A stretch of DNA of 64,000 bases from Loripinus fragilis (Eukaryota > Mollusca > Bivalvia > Lucinida > Lucinidae), in assembly GCA_964019695.1 (NCBI GenBank), contig OZ026522.1:21444477-21508476 (forward strand). The letters run 5' to 3'. This document shows, in pieces, positions 11,207 through 23,309 of this stretch. Positions within the stretch are counted from its first letter, which is position 1, and each line of letters opens with the position of its first letter. The translations under genes and the position numbers were made by a program. The notes under the pieces were generated by a model that was not told the origin of the DNA, did no database searches, and worked only from the letters and a program-made list of their open reading frames with translations.

Positions 11207-11715
11207 AGATTGCTGTAATCCATGGCTAATAATGTTCCCACTGCATGTGCGGGAAGTGTTTGGACCTGCCTTCATGGTGCGACCATGCTATTGCAGGCTG
11301 AATGTTTCCGTCCTCGTATTTGTATGCGTGTCTTATCTTCTCGGTTTGTGTTCCAATATCTCTTCTTTTGTGTCATATGTCGGTCTGTGATTGTGGCATT
11401 CTCTGATCGGAGGTCTTCTGATTATTTTTGGAACATGTTCATATCCATGATATCCCATTTAACCTAGAAGCTTGTTTGCTTTCATCAGCAAAACATTTGC
11501 TGATGAAAAAGCAAACGAACGCTCCCTGGTCTGCTTCTCTAGGGGATCATTTCGTTTGCTCATACTGTTCCCGCCTGAATAAATTGGGTGTATTACCATA
11601 CGTTATATTGACAAGAATGTTCCGATTTGTCTGTGTTTTACTCTGAAAGGTTGTCTTTGCACTTGACTAGCATCTCATGAGGGGGGCTCCAAATTCTAAC
11701 CAGAAGGCTGATTTT

Positions 11716-11779
11716 ATTACCTATTACACCTTCAATATTCGAGCACATGTTCCCGAATTCTGAAGGTGTAATAGGTAAT
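11716..11779. repeat. 18-bp perfect inverted repeat ATTACCTATTACACCTTC
   Basis: Arms 11716-11733 and 11762-11779 are exact inverse complements with a 28-bp loop. Confidence 0.9.
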
Positions 11780-11953
11780 ACATCATCTCAGTATACCGTA
11801 CTCTTTCTCATAAGCATACATGCTCCTGTAAGTGCAAACCTCAGTACTTCCTGGATTAACATTTTTTCAATTGGTTTTCAGGCAATACAGTTGTGCAAAC
11901 GCATTTAATACTGACAACAGTGTGGATCATGAAGACAGAAGCAAGATTATCTG

Positions 11954-12253
11954 ATCATCAACACCGGTTTTCCCAAGAGGCCGTGGAATAAGTGGATGGA
12001 CATGGAATTTCGAAAGTTTCATGCACTGTCGCTATTTGGTTGAATACACACAGCTTAAGGTACATGTTAGGAAGAGCGTACAGTACAGCCAAGATTCAAA
12101 TCAGTCTGTGTATCCGCACAGACATGCGCCTGAAAAATTGGACACTTGGCTTACTAAAGAGCGCCCATAGAAGACTGGCCGATCATCAACACGGTTTTCC
12201 CATGAAGATGTGGAATAGGAGGATGGATGTGCATTTTTTTTAGTTTCATGCAC
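11954..12253 (+). repeat. direct duplication, about 75-bp copies 228 bp apart
   Basis: TCATCAACACCGGTTTTCCC... to AGTTTCATGCACTG occurs at 11954-12029 and, diverged, at 12182-12253. Segment 12088-12165 has a further relative at 12478-12560, so this is a locally duplicated interspersed repeat. Confidence 0.65.
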
Positions 12254-12289
12254 TGCGAATACGGAGGGTCCAGCAATCAGTGAAAATTG

Positions 12290-12475
12290 CTTCTCACAGT
12301 TTATACGTGATGCTATTTTATTTATGCTTAAATCTTGCAGTATGCCCACTAAATATTCACAATTTCAAGTTTATGTGATCAGTTGCCTTTAGACAGACTG
12401 TATAAAAACAGGAAAACCTATTATATATACTCTTCCTAATTCAGCAATAATCCGGACAACTTTCACCCATGCAGT
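12290..12475. mobile_element. partial MITE related to 8898-9139
   Basis: Shares the interior CTTGCAGTATGCCC and the right end AATTCAGCAATAATCCGGAC plus AACTTTCACCCATG. The left terminus is degraded. Confidence 0.6.
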
Positions 12476-12659
12476 CAAGATTCAAATCTGGCTGTACATC
12501 CGGACAAGAAACATTGGACCCTTGACAACCAAAAATGTCACCATAGAAGACTTATAAGACTGTGTGGATGCCTGTGAGCAGGCTGATTAGAGTCTTTTAT
12601 GGGTGCATATGCCAACTTGAACTTTTGCTGGACACGACTTATATAAAGCAAGGTTCATA

Positions 12660-13045
12660 CAGGCAAGTTTGTGTAAAATTTAAGGACTTTCCTACTGTTT
12701 TCAAGGTCTGAAATCTTATATAAAATACTGATTTACACTTTAAAATACTACTTCGGAAATGTTGGACTGCTTTAAATAACATATTAGTTTTAGAAAATAT
12801 TTATAAAATTATGGTGCCTTTATTTGGTGCAGCTTTTGCAGCACCAAATAAAGACACCACAATTTTATACTGATTTAGGTCTACAAAGACAGTGTTGAAT
12901 ACTCCTGTAAATGGTAAAATTCAAGGACTTTTCAAGGCCTTTCGATGTTTTTCCAGTACTTTTCAAGGCAAACTTAATTTTCAAGGACTTTCAAGACAGT
13001 CCTGTATAATCAAGTACTTTTCAAGCCTGTGCAAACCCTGAAAAG
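12660..13045. repeat. TCAAGGACTTT-rich interspersed repeat
   Basis: Repeated phrases AAGGACTTT, TTTTCAAGG and AAGTACTTTTCAAG through the interval, with the 12802-12868 hairpin inserted or embedded. No coding potential. Confidence 0.55.
12802..12868. repeat. hairpin, 28-bp stem, near perfect
   Basis: Arms GGTGCCTTTATTTGGTGC / GCACCAAATAAAGACACC extended by ATAAAATT / AATTTTAT, with a 10-nt loop. The two mid-stem mismatches indicate some age. Confidence 0.85.
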
Positions 13046-13759
13046 GAAGTAATGGTGGTAAATCCATGAGTTTGGGACAAATAAATAGCAACAATTATTT
13101 TTTTTTTATTAATTTTAATAGCAGAAAAATAAAATTTTACATTTCATTACTTTCATTTGAGTCTGGGCAAATATAGCTTAAATATACGTAACGGCACAGT
13201 ATCTTGGCCAGAAAATAAAAAATATTTTTGTAATCTGTCGGCTCCACCGATATAAATATTACACTCTAGACTAAGCTTATACTTCATATACACATATCTT
13301 CTCATATTTACTTAATATTAAAATAGAAAATACTAAACTATAATGTGAAACAAATCTCTCCCTCTTTCATACCAAGTTTATACAAATAATATATAACATT
13401 TAGGAGAGGGCATATGGTAATAACAAGTTGCAATTTATTAAAATATAATAAATCACTTCTTTGCACTCAAAATGGCTGAATCTACATGGAGTTTGGTGCA
13501 TTCTGACAGAAATAAGACCTGTGGATCAATAGAGACACTCAAAATAAAGATTCTATAAATGTGTTCAATCATATAAAATTTTGGAATTTTATCACATATG
13601 CACTGTAAGTCATTCTTCAACCCTTTGTATTCTGATGGATTTTCCCATACATATTGACACAATAAGTAAAGGACTGCCCATTATATACTTTAAGGGGGTC
13701 ACAGGTAGAATTTTCTTAATTATGCTGTATTTCTGTCCCTGATGGTTGTTTTAATCTTA

Positions 13760-13825
13760 GCAAACAGTGCAGACCCTGATGAAATGCAGCATAATGCTGC
13801 ATTTCATTGGGTCTTCACTGTTTGC
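13760..13825. repeat. palindromic element GCAAACAGTGCAGACCCTGA
   Basis: The arm GCAAACAGTGCAGACCCTGATGAAATGCAGCAT pairs with the inverse copy ending at 13825, with few mismatches. Plus-strand translation gives the LANSADPDEMQH peptide common to this repeat. Diverged relatives lie at about 30035-30100 and 41826-41865. Confidence 0.8.
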
Positions 13826-15008
13826 CCCCCAAGTGCCCATTTCGGGCTTTCCAGAATACAAAGACTTAAATATACAGGCTCATCTATGCATACACTCCTT
13901 GCATATGTGATGGCTACCAAAATCTTATGTAGTTAATTTCTTTTATACAATATGATGCTAAATAATAATGTTGCTCATTTGATTGTTAATTACCACCTAC
14001 CCCTCCTCCACCGATTAAATCACATGACACTGACATCCTGCTCTGGATGTTGGATATAGAGTAAAATAAAGTCTTAAAATACCCAGAGTGCAAATGACAT
14101 CATACCAAGTCTAGCCGCATTGAAAAATGGTCACATTTTCCCATGATTTTTTCCCCCATTATAATGGTCCAAGGAAAGAAAAAAGACAAATCCAGTTGTT
14201 ACCACAGAATCATGTTTTCTTGAGAAGTATTGAGAAATAGAAGCTCCAGAATAATACTACAACCAGATTCATACAGATGAGGCCCACCTAGGGAAAGCGG
14301 GAAAAGGGGAACAAAGGCCAAATTCTGAGAGGAACAGGGAAAATACTTAGGATATTTTTATGGGAAGAGGTACCCCACCACCCTCCCCCTCAACTCAATG
14401 ACATAGAGTAAAGTGAATTGAACCAAACATTTTTGATAAAATGATATTGAACATTTTCAAATACTTCAATGAAATGTGATCTTTTATAACCAAGTTACAT
14501 CATGTATCTAATGTTATTAACAAATTCAGTGAACTGTGTGGATCTTTCTCAATTACTCCATTATATGTTTTATAATGTTCATATATGGTCAGTATTCATG
14601 AAAAATGCTTGAGTTAGGAAACTGATTAGTAAATTACGATACATGTAATAAGATTTTATAAAGTAACAAAGAAATTGTGTACGTGAAGTCATTTGCAAAC
14701 TGGGTAGTTCTGTTTAAGACTATAAAATATTTTGTATGAAGATAAAATATAAAAAAAAGAATCTCATATCTGACTTCAAAGCTACGGACTTATATTTTTG
14801 TACATTTGTACAGTGGAACGACAGAGTAGCTGAGCTTAAAACACCAATCACATTTTCGCACATCTAAAACACTTAATAATAACATTTAATCTCCGTAAAA
14901 TTATGCCTGCTGTTTTTAATTATAACATACATGGAAGTATAGAGACAATTGCTGTATAATCATGAGTTTGTCATTTATACCATGACAAACATGCAAGCAA
15001 GATCATAG
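13826..15008. other. AT-rich intergenic DNA, nothing recognised
   Basis: No long reading frame, terminal inverted repeat or tRNA-like box stands out. Confidence 0.6.
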
Positions 15009-15208
15009 GAGCCGTGACACGCGATTTCCAACAATGTGGCATTTTGACAAGTGTAGATTCAGACGAGCCTGGGCAGCCTTCTTTTAAGCTTAGAATCCTC
15101 AAATGAGGTTCGCCCAGTAGTCTCGCCAAGTAGTCTAAGTCATAGATTATTTAAGTGACCTTTGCTGGTCGCGCATACGAAATTGTTGGAAATCTCATGC
15201 CACAGCTC
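15009..15208. mobile_element. GAGCCGCGACATG MITE, copy 2
   Basis: GAGCCGTGACACGCGATTTC at the left and ATGCCACAGCTC at the right, with AACAATGTGGCATTTTGACA next to the left end. It runs opposite in interior orientation to 10588-10824. Confidence 0.75.
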
Positions 15209-15291
15209 ATATGGAAATTGTATTCATTGCATATGCAGAGCCATATATCTCAACATGTAATTTTTTGCATACCTGATCTATCGGCTATAAC

Positions 15292-15357
15292 CTATGTTAT
15301 GGGTGCTCAAAAGAACCGTCTCATTGAGATGGTTCTTTTGAGTACCCATGACATATA
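15292..15357. mobile_element. AGAACCGTCTC hairpin MITE, copy 1
   Basis: Core GGGTGCTCAAAAGAACCGTC / GGTTCTTTTGAGTACCCAT around a CTCATTGAG centre. First copy of a family confined to 15.3-40.9 kb here. Confidence 0.9.
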
Positions 15358-15364
15358 TTTTGCT

Positions 15365-17320
15365 GTAATTTTTGATCACACTCATCAAGATGCCTTCATG
15401 GTTTTTCTTCAAGCACCTATGTCATGTGAGTGTCTATTTTTAGGCTATAAACATTCATCTCAATAATGCAATTTGTGAGCAGCAAAAGCAGTGATGAGAC
15501 TCACACCAGATACACAGCAAACAAAAACACTCTTAATGATCGACGCACACTGATCTAAGATAGCTAGAAACCCTGTTTTCAATTGCCATTTTCCGCCGGC
15601 AGGGCGACAAATGGCAATCAAAAAATTCTGTTTCTTACGATTTTTTATCTAGGTTTTAGATTGCCGTCTATCCGGTATGAGACTACTCAGGCTCAACTTC
15701 ATCTGAGTGTTGGTCAATGCATATGCTACCAATCAAATTATTCCGGCCCATTTGTGGTATTCTTATTCATGTATGTTTCTTTGCGAATGTGCTGTAACAT
15801 ACCTAAATAGTTGGTCAGGTAGGCCTTAGCCATTAGTGCAGTGTGGATCCATACAAGAATATCTGATCAGGATCAACAAAATAAGGACTCTTTCAATTTG
15901 ATATCATGACATTATGGTTTCCAAATATTTAAGATAAATTACAACACATTCTGTAACGCCCCTTTGTGAATATATCTTGGGGTTCAAGCACTCACTGTTT
16001 TCTGTTTTTTTTTTTCATTTACATTTTTTTTTGGAAAGTTTTTTTAATTATATTTTTGGCAAAGATGTAACAGTTATATAGACTAAAGCATCACTTAAAA
16101 AATGTCTATAATACGCCAATGCTATATCTATTAAAACGTATTTAACAATTAATGATTTGGATTCATCAAGGTGAACAAACGTTCATGAAAAGGGAGACAA
16201 CTATTTTGCACATCCCTTGAACCCTTCTATTCCAATGAGTTATCTCCCTTGATTCCTAACTAGTCATTCTTCTAAGCTTCAACTACAAACAGAACAGAGA
16301 CAGAACAAAATAGGGCAATCTTCCAAAAAAATTGTGCTTGCTTCGCTCCAACATATCCCATGACCCCTTAAAACACAAGATTTTAAGACATTTCCATTTA
16401 AATATCCCAGTACCAAATACCATATGGTAGCCCTTATAAAAAGCTGAAGATAATTAAAAAGAATAAAAGAAACCAAAAACAATTCTTATTCATCAGCTAA
16501 AATAACTTGATGGAAGGTCACATTAATTATTTAAAACTTCAATTTTGTTGGGTGAATCAGAGCACAGCAAGCCATTTTTTTTTTCAATTAGCCCGAGACG
16601 GACAGTGAAAAACAAACATACATGTAACACAGATTGCATCAGATTTTGGTGTGGCGAAATGTTTGCACAGAATATAAACTATGGCTGAATCAGAAAGGAC
16701 TTCACGACTTCAGCAGAAAAAATGCCATTTACTATTACATTACATTGCCGATTCTGCAGAACAAGCATAAAGAGAAATGCCATAAAAATTATGGTTATTT
16801 TATCGCGAGACTGCCATTTACAATGTGCTAACATAATTTATATTGGTTTTCGTGGAATATTTGCATTTTTTGTCTAGGAAAATAATATCCTTACTGCACC
16901 AAGAATGGCCAAAACCCACAGGTTGTTTTTGCCATTCTGGATGAAAAACGGATATAAAACCATGCCACAAGCTTTGTCCTTCTGATTCAGCGATAGTATG
17001 GGAAGCCAGTCAGGCCGGATTGCATATATTTTTTCGTGGAAATCTTAGGATGAAAGTTAAGACACAATCAATGACTAATATCATCTCTCAGGTGTAAGAA
17101 AAAATTAAATGAATACAAAAATAAAATTTAACACAAGAACAAAATATGACTATTCCTAACAAATCTTTCCTCAGATCAACAGAAAATGAAAATAAAACTT
17201 AAAACAAAGAATGATTAATAACTTGGTAAATGGAATTGCTAAACGAAGACCGTTATTGTTGCAGCATTATTAACATTCTACATTATATTATTAAATTGGA
17301 AGTTTGTTTTTTAATTATCC
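15365..17320. other. AT-rich intergenic DNA, no gene seen
   Basis: Contains a GTGGATCCATAC..CTGATCAGGATC fragment at 15845-15878 shared with other repeats of the window. Otherwise only short spurious frames. Confidence 0.55.
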
Positions 17321-17321
17321 T

Positions 17322-17372
17322 ATGAAAATGAAATAATTTGGTCTCAGTGAGACCAAATTATTTCATTTTCAT
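17322..17372. repeat. perfect 24-bp hairpin with 3-nt loop
   Basis: ATGAAAATGAAATAATTTGG + TCTC, loop AGT, exact inverse. No mismatch, so recently formed or maintained. Confidence 0.97.
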
Positions 17373-17597
17373 TGGATATTTAGGAAAAATGAGATAAAAT
17401 CAGCAAAGCATCCCCCCACACCTTTATATATATGAACCCCCTTTCCAGAAATCCTGGATCAGCCCCTGGTTTTCATATAGAGTCACTTGCTTTCACTGTT
17501 ACTGTCCCCTGCAAACACTTGAATCGATATATAAGCCTAGGGCTTTCAGGCCAATGCTTGTGATTATTTTCTTATCTGTTAAAAACATCTTTTGAAT

Positions 17598-17668
17598 TCT
17601 CAAAAAACTGTCTCTAATGGGAGACTTTTGAATACCCACAACATACCATTTGGTTGAGAAAAGAGACA
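17598..17668. mobile_element. AGAACCGTCTC hairpin MITE, degenerate copy
   Basis: CTCAAAAAACTGTCTCTAAT and GGGAGACTTTTGAATACCCA with the outer ACCATTTGGTTGAGAAAAGA flank typical of the family. Confidence 0.7.
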
Positions 17669-17714
17669 GTTAAAGCTTAATTACTCGTATCCGGAAAACA
17701 GCATTGAAAGTTTA

Positions 17715-18035
17715 CTGGCCTGTTATCAACACTGTTTAGCTCATGTTGGACTACTGTCCTGCCAACCAAGAGTGAGAGTGATGTCATGTTTTGTTAACAA
17801 ACTTATCTGGGACTTAGAATGGATAGATCACTTGTGTATTAATCCAATTCGCAGTATAGGATTAATACACATGTGATCTATCAATTGGCATTAGCTCAAG
17901 TGGTGTGTACAAGTTAATATTTTACTTAATACTGAACAATTGTAAACAAAACACGACGTCACTGTCACTCTTGGCTGGCAGGACAGTAACAGCTTGTTAG
18001 TCCAACATGAGCTTAACAGTGTTGATTAGGCAATA
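17715..18035. mobile_element. palindromic element, 0.32 kb
   Basis: Left arm CTGTTATCAACACTGTTTAG.. and right arm ..TTAACAGTGTTGATTAGGC are inverted, as are ACTGTCCTGCCAACCAAGAG / CTCTTGGCTGGCAGGACAGT. The centre is GATAGATCACTTGTGTATTA around GGATTAATACACATGTGATC. Each arm is about 135-160 bp. Non-coding. Confidence 0.85.
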
Positions 18036-18551
18036 AAACCATTAACAATAACTATACTCAATTAGTATTAATTTCATATTAAAGGTAGATTTTCCCCCAA
18101 GCCATCATGCAGCCACAATACAGTGTCAAGTGTTTCTTTCAGCATGGCTGTTGCCATGGAAACTTATTGAAACAAACGAAAGCAAACTAATCACCAGGAC
18201 TCCAAAGAGGCAGAAATTTCCAATATTTTTTTTGAAATTCTGCAGGAATCATTCTCTACTACTTTTTTTCAAATTTGATCTTTTAATCAAGACAATATAA
18301 TAATGCCAAGTCACTCTCTTATTCAGGAAACCAGATAAAAGGGACTTTGAATCATATATATTCTCTCAACAAAGGCAGTAAATTATATTTTTATTTTTTC
18401 TTACAAATTTGAAAAGCTTTTACTTGAACAGACTGTAATATTGGCTAAAATCTATGGAATGGGCAGATCAAAGCCCATGCATTTGCATGCTTAAGTAACA
18501 TACCGCAATTAAAAATGAATTTGATTTATATTTCCGAGTCAAAACAGAAGT

Positions 18552-18608
18552 TGTGGGTAATCAAATGAACTGTCTCATTCATTCAGTGGCTCTTTTGAAC
18601 ATCCAAAA
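18552..18608. mobile_element. AGAACCGTCTC hairpin MITE, degenerate copy
   Basis: TGTGGGTAATCAAATGAACT.. and GGCTCTTTTGAACATCCAAA retain the arm layout with several mismatches. Confidence 0.65.
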
Positions 18609-19248
18609 CTAGTGTCAAATTGGATGGACAAGAAAATATTCTGAATTTCAATCGAAAATTTGGTCTTAGTGTCAGTTGATGTCTTGTGGTGGAAATAAAG
18701 CAATTTAAAAACACTGCAAGCAATAACATTGAATATAGCTATAAATGAAATGAGAGACAGTGGTGAAAACAGGAATGAAAACTGCTTCATGTCAAAATGT
18801 GCTAACTTGCTTGTATTGGCAGCGATTTTTTTTCTCAATTAGATTTGGATAAATTGCGTGGTAAACCCTACATTGGAGAATTTGTTAATGTGTGCACTAA
18901 CGGCTTTTTTGGTCAATTAAAAACAAATTAGCTATTACATACTATTGCCAGTAAATTGAAGGAGAAATAAGATGCAATGGTAGTAGATAGTCATAATGTA
19001 GCTTGTGTATCAAGCACAAAAAAATCCTATATCAAACCATTTTTTCCCATAATGCAAGGATATATTAAGTATTCCGTGTTTGCATGATGCATATAAGGCC
19101 TATTTTGCATGAAGCAGTCAGTGATATAAGTAACAGAAATTACACGAGATTCATGATGAGAGAAGTTATGTTGCAGATCTACAGATAATCTTTGGGTCCT
19201 GGACATTCTCCACATAATATGCCATTCAGCAGCATTGCCAAGTTTAAT

Positions 19249-19457
19249 ACAGTAAAACCTGTCTTAAGTGGCCACTCAAAAATAGACAAAACAAAGCTAT
19301 TTAAGACAAATGGTAGCTTAATGAAGGTCAAAAGTATTGCAGAATGTCCCTTGGAGCTTTCTGCAATACTTTTGACCTGCATTAAGCGATAATAGGTCTT
19401 GAAAACCAATTTTTGGTCTTTTTATTTTGAGTGGCCACTTAAGACAGGTTTTACTGT
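19249..19457. mobile_element. palindromic MITE with ACAGTAAAACCTGTCTTAAG ends, copy 1
   Basis: The termini are exact inverse copies over at least 30 bp (through TGGCCACTCAAAA). The inner arms AAAGTATTGCAGAATG / TTCTGCAATACTTTTGACC also pair. 209 bp. Copy 2 is at 27210-27422. Confidence 0.9.
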
Positions 19458-19669
19458 TCATTGTGCCAGCTGCACATGTGAAGAATGCATTAATATACAT
19501 AAAAGTATGTATGTGTCAAGCATGTCTTGTGGACACTACCACCATTAATTACCCTAATGGAATGCTTCCAAGACAAATGTGTAATTTGTTGGCTTAGAGA
19601 GAGAGCTGACCATGGGCCCTCAGATAAGGGTGTGTAGCTAAAATTTATCTTTCTTCTATCTCGACCAAA

Positions 19670-19740
19670 ACATATGTTGTGGGTACTCAAAAGAACCGTC
19701 TCGATGAGACGGTACTTTTGATGACCCATAACACATGTTT
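19670..19740. mobile_element. AGAACCGTCTC hairpin MITE, copy
   Basis: Core GTACTCAAAAGAACCGTCTC GATG GAGACGGTACTTTTGATGAC flanked by ACATATGTTGTGG / CATAACACATGT and the family right flank AACTGATGGATAAGAAAATA. Confidence 0.9.
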
Positions 19741-20571
19741 AAACTGATGGATAAGAAAATAATCACAATTTTACGCTAACATTTTTTGCTAAACTGGCCC
19801 TATGCTGACCATTGTCTATTTATATCTGCACTGTTTACATATAATGTCTTGGATAACTCCCAGTACTCAATGAGTATGACTAACTGCATTTCTAGCAGCA
19901 AGCAGGCCTCCAGATAAGAGTCTATACCCCAAAGAACTGTCACAATGGGACCAATATTTTGAGCACCCAATACATATCCTCAAATTAATGATGCATCTGA
20001 TAAGATAGATGCTCTGCATGTTATGATACAATTTGTATCTGGGTCTTCACTGAAATGTGGCTATGTACCTCTTCATTGACCTTTAATTTTGGGAACTATC
20101 CTCCAGAAGTGGTGCAGATGATTGAGCGATAAACACTAGCATATATAGTAGTCTAGTTCTAAGACCGAAACATGCTCTCAACAGTCTTACCAAAGCAGCA
20201 TTTGCTTCTTTTGTGGAATATGTTTCATTTTTCAGAATTTTTTTAGCAGTTCAATTCATTCAGAGGATGATAAAGTTCATTAAAGGCGTATACACAAGAT
20301 GTGTTTTGATATGAAATTTAATGGTTATTGAGATGCCATTAAACATGGAGCCTCAAAAGTGCTTAACACCTGCAGTGGGGAAGAGGATAATCCTCAATTT
20401 TATAGCATCCGGAAATGCCAGAAAGCCTTTAAAACCAATGTTTACACTGATACTCTCAACAAAGTGTCTGAAGATCAATTTTCTATGTTTTCTCCCAGTC
20501 CTAGTAAAAATAGCATCAGCCAGGCCTAAAGATAAAGCGTATAAATCCATTTTTTCAAATTTCTCAACCAA

Positions 20572-20642
20572 AATATATGTTGTGGGTACTCAAAAGAACC
20601 GTCTCAGTGTGACGGTTCTTTTGAGCGGCCAGAACATATGTT
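20572..20642. mobile_element. AGAACCGTCTC hairpin MITE, copy
   Basis: Core ACTCAAAAGAACCGTCTCAG and GTGACGGTTCTTTTGAGCGG, with ATATATGTTGTGGG / CAGAACATATGT and the right flank TTATGGATAAGATAATAATG. Confidence 0.9.
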
Positions 20643-20846
20643 TTAACTTATGGATAAGATAATAATGGCAATTTTACAATCGCATTTTTGTTTTGCATAA
20701 CTGGACCTATGATCAGCCAGAGACGCAGTAGGCTGCTACTGGCAGCAGTTCAAACATTTACCAATAAAAGTAGTCCCAGACAAATAGTTCCGTAAAACCA
20801 AGATATTAGAAATTTTATTTCTTGGCATGAATATCTTGCCAGTGTT

Positions 20847-20880
20847 CATTGGAATTGCCTCACAGAGGCAATTCCAATGA
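20847..20880. repeat. perfect hairpin CATTGGAATTGCCT
   Basis: 14-bp stem with a short loop; a relative is at 676-722. Confidence 0.85.
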
Positions 20881-21589
20881 TCACTCACAAGATAGTTTCC
20901 AAAGAGAAATGGCCATTGTTCCGCCCTATAAGTTATCAGCTTGCTCTCATTTTCTCTGGAGATGTGTGCGCATTACACATTCCTGGTAGCAGTAGATACC
21001 TGCCTGAAAGTGGGTCATGGAATATTATGTAATTTTCTCCTTGTATTTCTCAATACATGCACTTTTGCCTTGGAACCTGTGGCAGGCTATGGTCCAATTA
21101 GCAGCCCCATTAACTAAGACTGGGGGCAATTTTATTGTATATAGTCAGAAAAGGGACCTATGGGCATTAACTACACACACATTAGTAAAGATATTGCCCC
21201 CCAAAAAACTAACAAAAAACATTTTTTCATTCAGGTATTTCTGTACCAGATGTTTATACAGTGCCCTGGAAAAGTAACTCTTTGGTTGAAGTTATCCATT
21301 TTCAAGACTTTTAAAGGCAGCAAGCAGCCTCTTTCAAAGGAGACCACTTTGGAAATTTGTGCCTAGTTTAGCTGTACCCATATACTGCAGATGACCTTGC
21401 CAAACCAGAAGTTGCCACAAGGATGCATTCTTTTCATCTCTTGACATAAGTTTTAATAGATGTCCGGAGATATGAGTGTCAGTAGCATGTTTATATCCTG
21501 AAGAGGTACAATGTCAACATATTCAGGAAGCCGTTTCTTAAGTAGCAAATTCCTTGTGCAGTTAGTGTGTCCTTCCTGAAGTAGGCCAT

Positions 21590-21760
21590 TCACGCGCCGA
21601 TCCAGAAATGGCCCGCAGATCCAGAAAGTTTTTTTTAGTTAATGAGTGGATCCAAATATCGCTAAAATTGGGCCAACATCAGCTGGCGTGCCGATGATGG
21701 CCCAACATTGAATGCTGACTTGGTAGCTTCGTGATTTTTCAGGGGATCAGGACCAGTATT
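21590..21760. repeat. ggatcc-type repeat (copy), degenerate
   Basis: CAGATCCAGAAAGTTTTTTT, then GCTGGCGTGCCGATGATGGC and CCCAACATTGAATGCTGACT, as in 36190-36490 and 49730-50020. Confidence 0.65.
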
Positions 21761-22450
21761 GCTATGAAACCCTATATTTTTGTGATTTTCCATATGTAGA
21801 AAATGTGATTATATGCTAGAAAACAGCTTGTCATGTGCTGACTTTACAAAAAGATGGATTCTTTTGCATGCTTATATTTTACAGGCTAAAAGTAGAACAC
21901 TTGAAAATGACCCAAATGACGAGCGTGGAGAAACAGGACATTACTGTTACCTGCTGGAAGAGAATTTACCCTAATATATGAGAATAGCCAAAGCAATGCC
22001 GCTCTGGAGCCTCGGTGCTAAATAGACGTGTTAGCTCCAAATGAAAGGATGGTATTTCTTTTCTTAAACCTCCATGATGACAAAAAATGTGACTAATCTA
22101 TTGATTAATCAATTTAATCAACGTCTTCATGTAGATTTGAGAAACATATATCTTAAGTGTATACCCTTTAATGTAGAATATATAATGCTATATAAAGCAG
22201 AATTTAACTGAAAAATTCTCTTATCTAGAAAAAAGAAACTTTTTTAACATTGCTTTATTGCATATTTAAATAATTTCAGTACAAAACTAGAAAAGAAATA
22301 TAATTTGTTGGAACTGGCTCTTTATATACAGGTCATACATACATCAACATGTAAGGAGTTTTACCTTTTCCATTTTCCTGACAGCTCGGGGATGCAAATC
22401 CTTCAATTTAGAAAATGACTGCAGCTCTATGAAATTTATTTAGAAAGAAC
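21761..22450. other. AT-rich intergenic DNA, nothing recognised
   Basis: No supported feature. Confidence 0.5.
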
Positions 22451-22523
22451 AAGTACCTGCCTTTAGCAGGCAAATATTGCTTCAATGTGAAGCAAGATTG
22501 ACATGCTAAAGGCAGGAACCTGT
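22451..22523. repeat. inverted repeat AAGTACCTGCCTTTAGCA
   Basis: The left arm 22451-22468 pairs with TGCTAAAGGCAGGAACCTGT near 22504-22523. TTGCTTCA/TGAAGCAA forms an inner stem. Confidence 0.75.
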
Positions 22524-23110
22524 ATTAAGTACAATTTCCATGATAAATTAAGTTTGAATGCCTTTCTAAAAGTACATTGCATTCTGTTTAACAGTGTTAG
22601 TTCGTAAATACAAATATCCTTTTAGTAGGAACTAAGAAGGGTGCCCAGATGCTGGCTTAAAATATTTGGACAAGGAAACTCCCTGACATGATAAACTGCC
22701 AAATAAAATTGCATGGTTTGTGATGACTGCAACATTTTTCATGCAAATATGTTTTGTGTTTCATTGCTGCACATACCTTGCATGCTTTGGCTCTGGTTTT
22801 TGAACATTTACTTAAAAGCCAAACCTGTAGCTATAAAACCAATAATTGCTTTCAGAAACCCATACCACACATTTTTATTAGGCCTTATATTAACTGTAAA
22901 GAGATGATCACTGCACAAAATCAATCCTGCGAGACTTCAAAATACATGTATATTTGAGCTAAACGATAGTAAAAGTTAGGAACATTTACACTGTCTAAAG
23001 TCAAGACCAACTGAGCCGCATCAAGAAAAAAATCTGCAGGTAGGTGAGAGCCTATTCTGGTCTCAAACCACGGACATGTTTTCTCGTAATGAGGCTCACT
23101 TTGAGCGCTG

Positions 23111-23309
23111 GACTGGCTCCAGTCCTTAAAACAATTTTTCATCAATGTGTCATATCGTATACTTGTAGCCAGTCTAACTCTGATGGCTCTGTTCTTAAAA
23201 CAGAGCCATCAGAGTTAGACTGAAAGAACAGAGCCATCAGAGTTAGACTGGTTACAAGTATACGATATGACACATTGATGAAAAATTGTTTTAAGGACTG
23301 GAGCCAGTC
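23111..23309. mobile_element. GACTGG palindromic element, full copy with an extra 28-bp arm segment
   Basis: Ends GACTGGCTCCAGTCCTTAAA and TTTAAGGACTGGAGCCAGTC are exact inverses. The arms continue through ACAATTTTTCATCAATGTGT and GTATACTTGTAGCCAGTCTA to AACTCTGATGGCTCTGTTCT. The right arm contains AGAACAGAGCCATCAGAGTT twice in tandem, so the hairpin apex has been duplicated. Confidence 0.92.

Noticed and set aside
13742..13936. Protein-coding frame with LANSADPDEMQH
   Set aside because: Translation of the palindromic repeat 13760-13825 plus flank.
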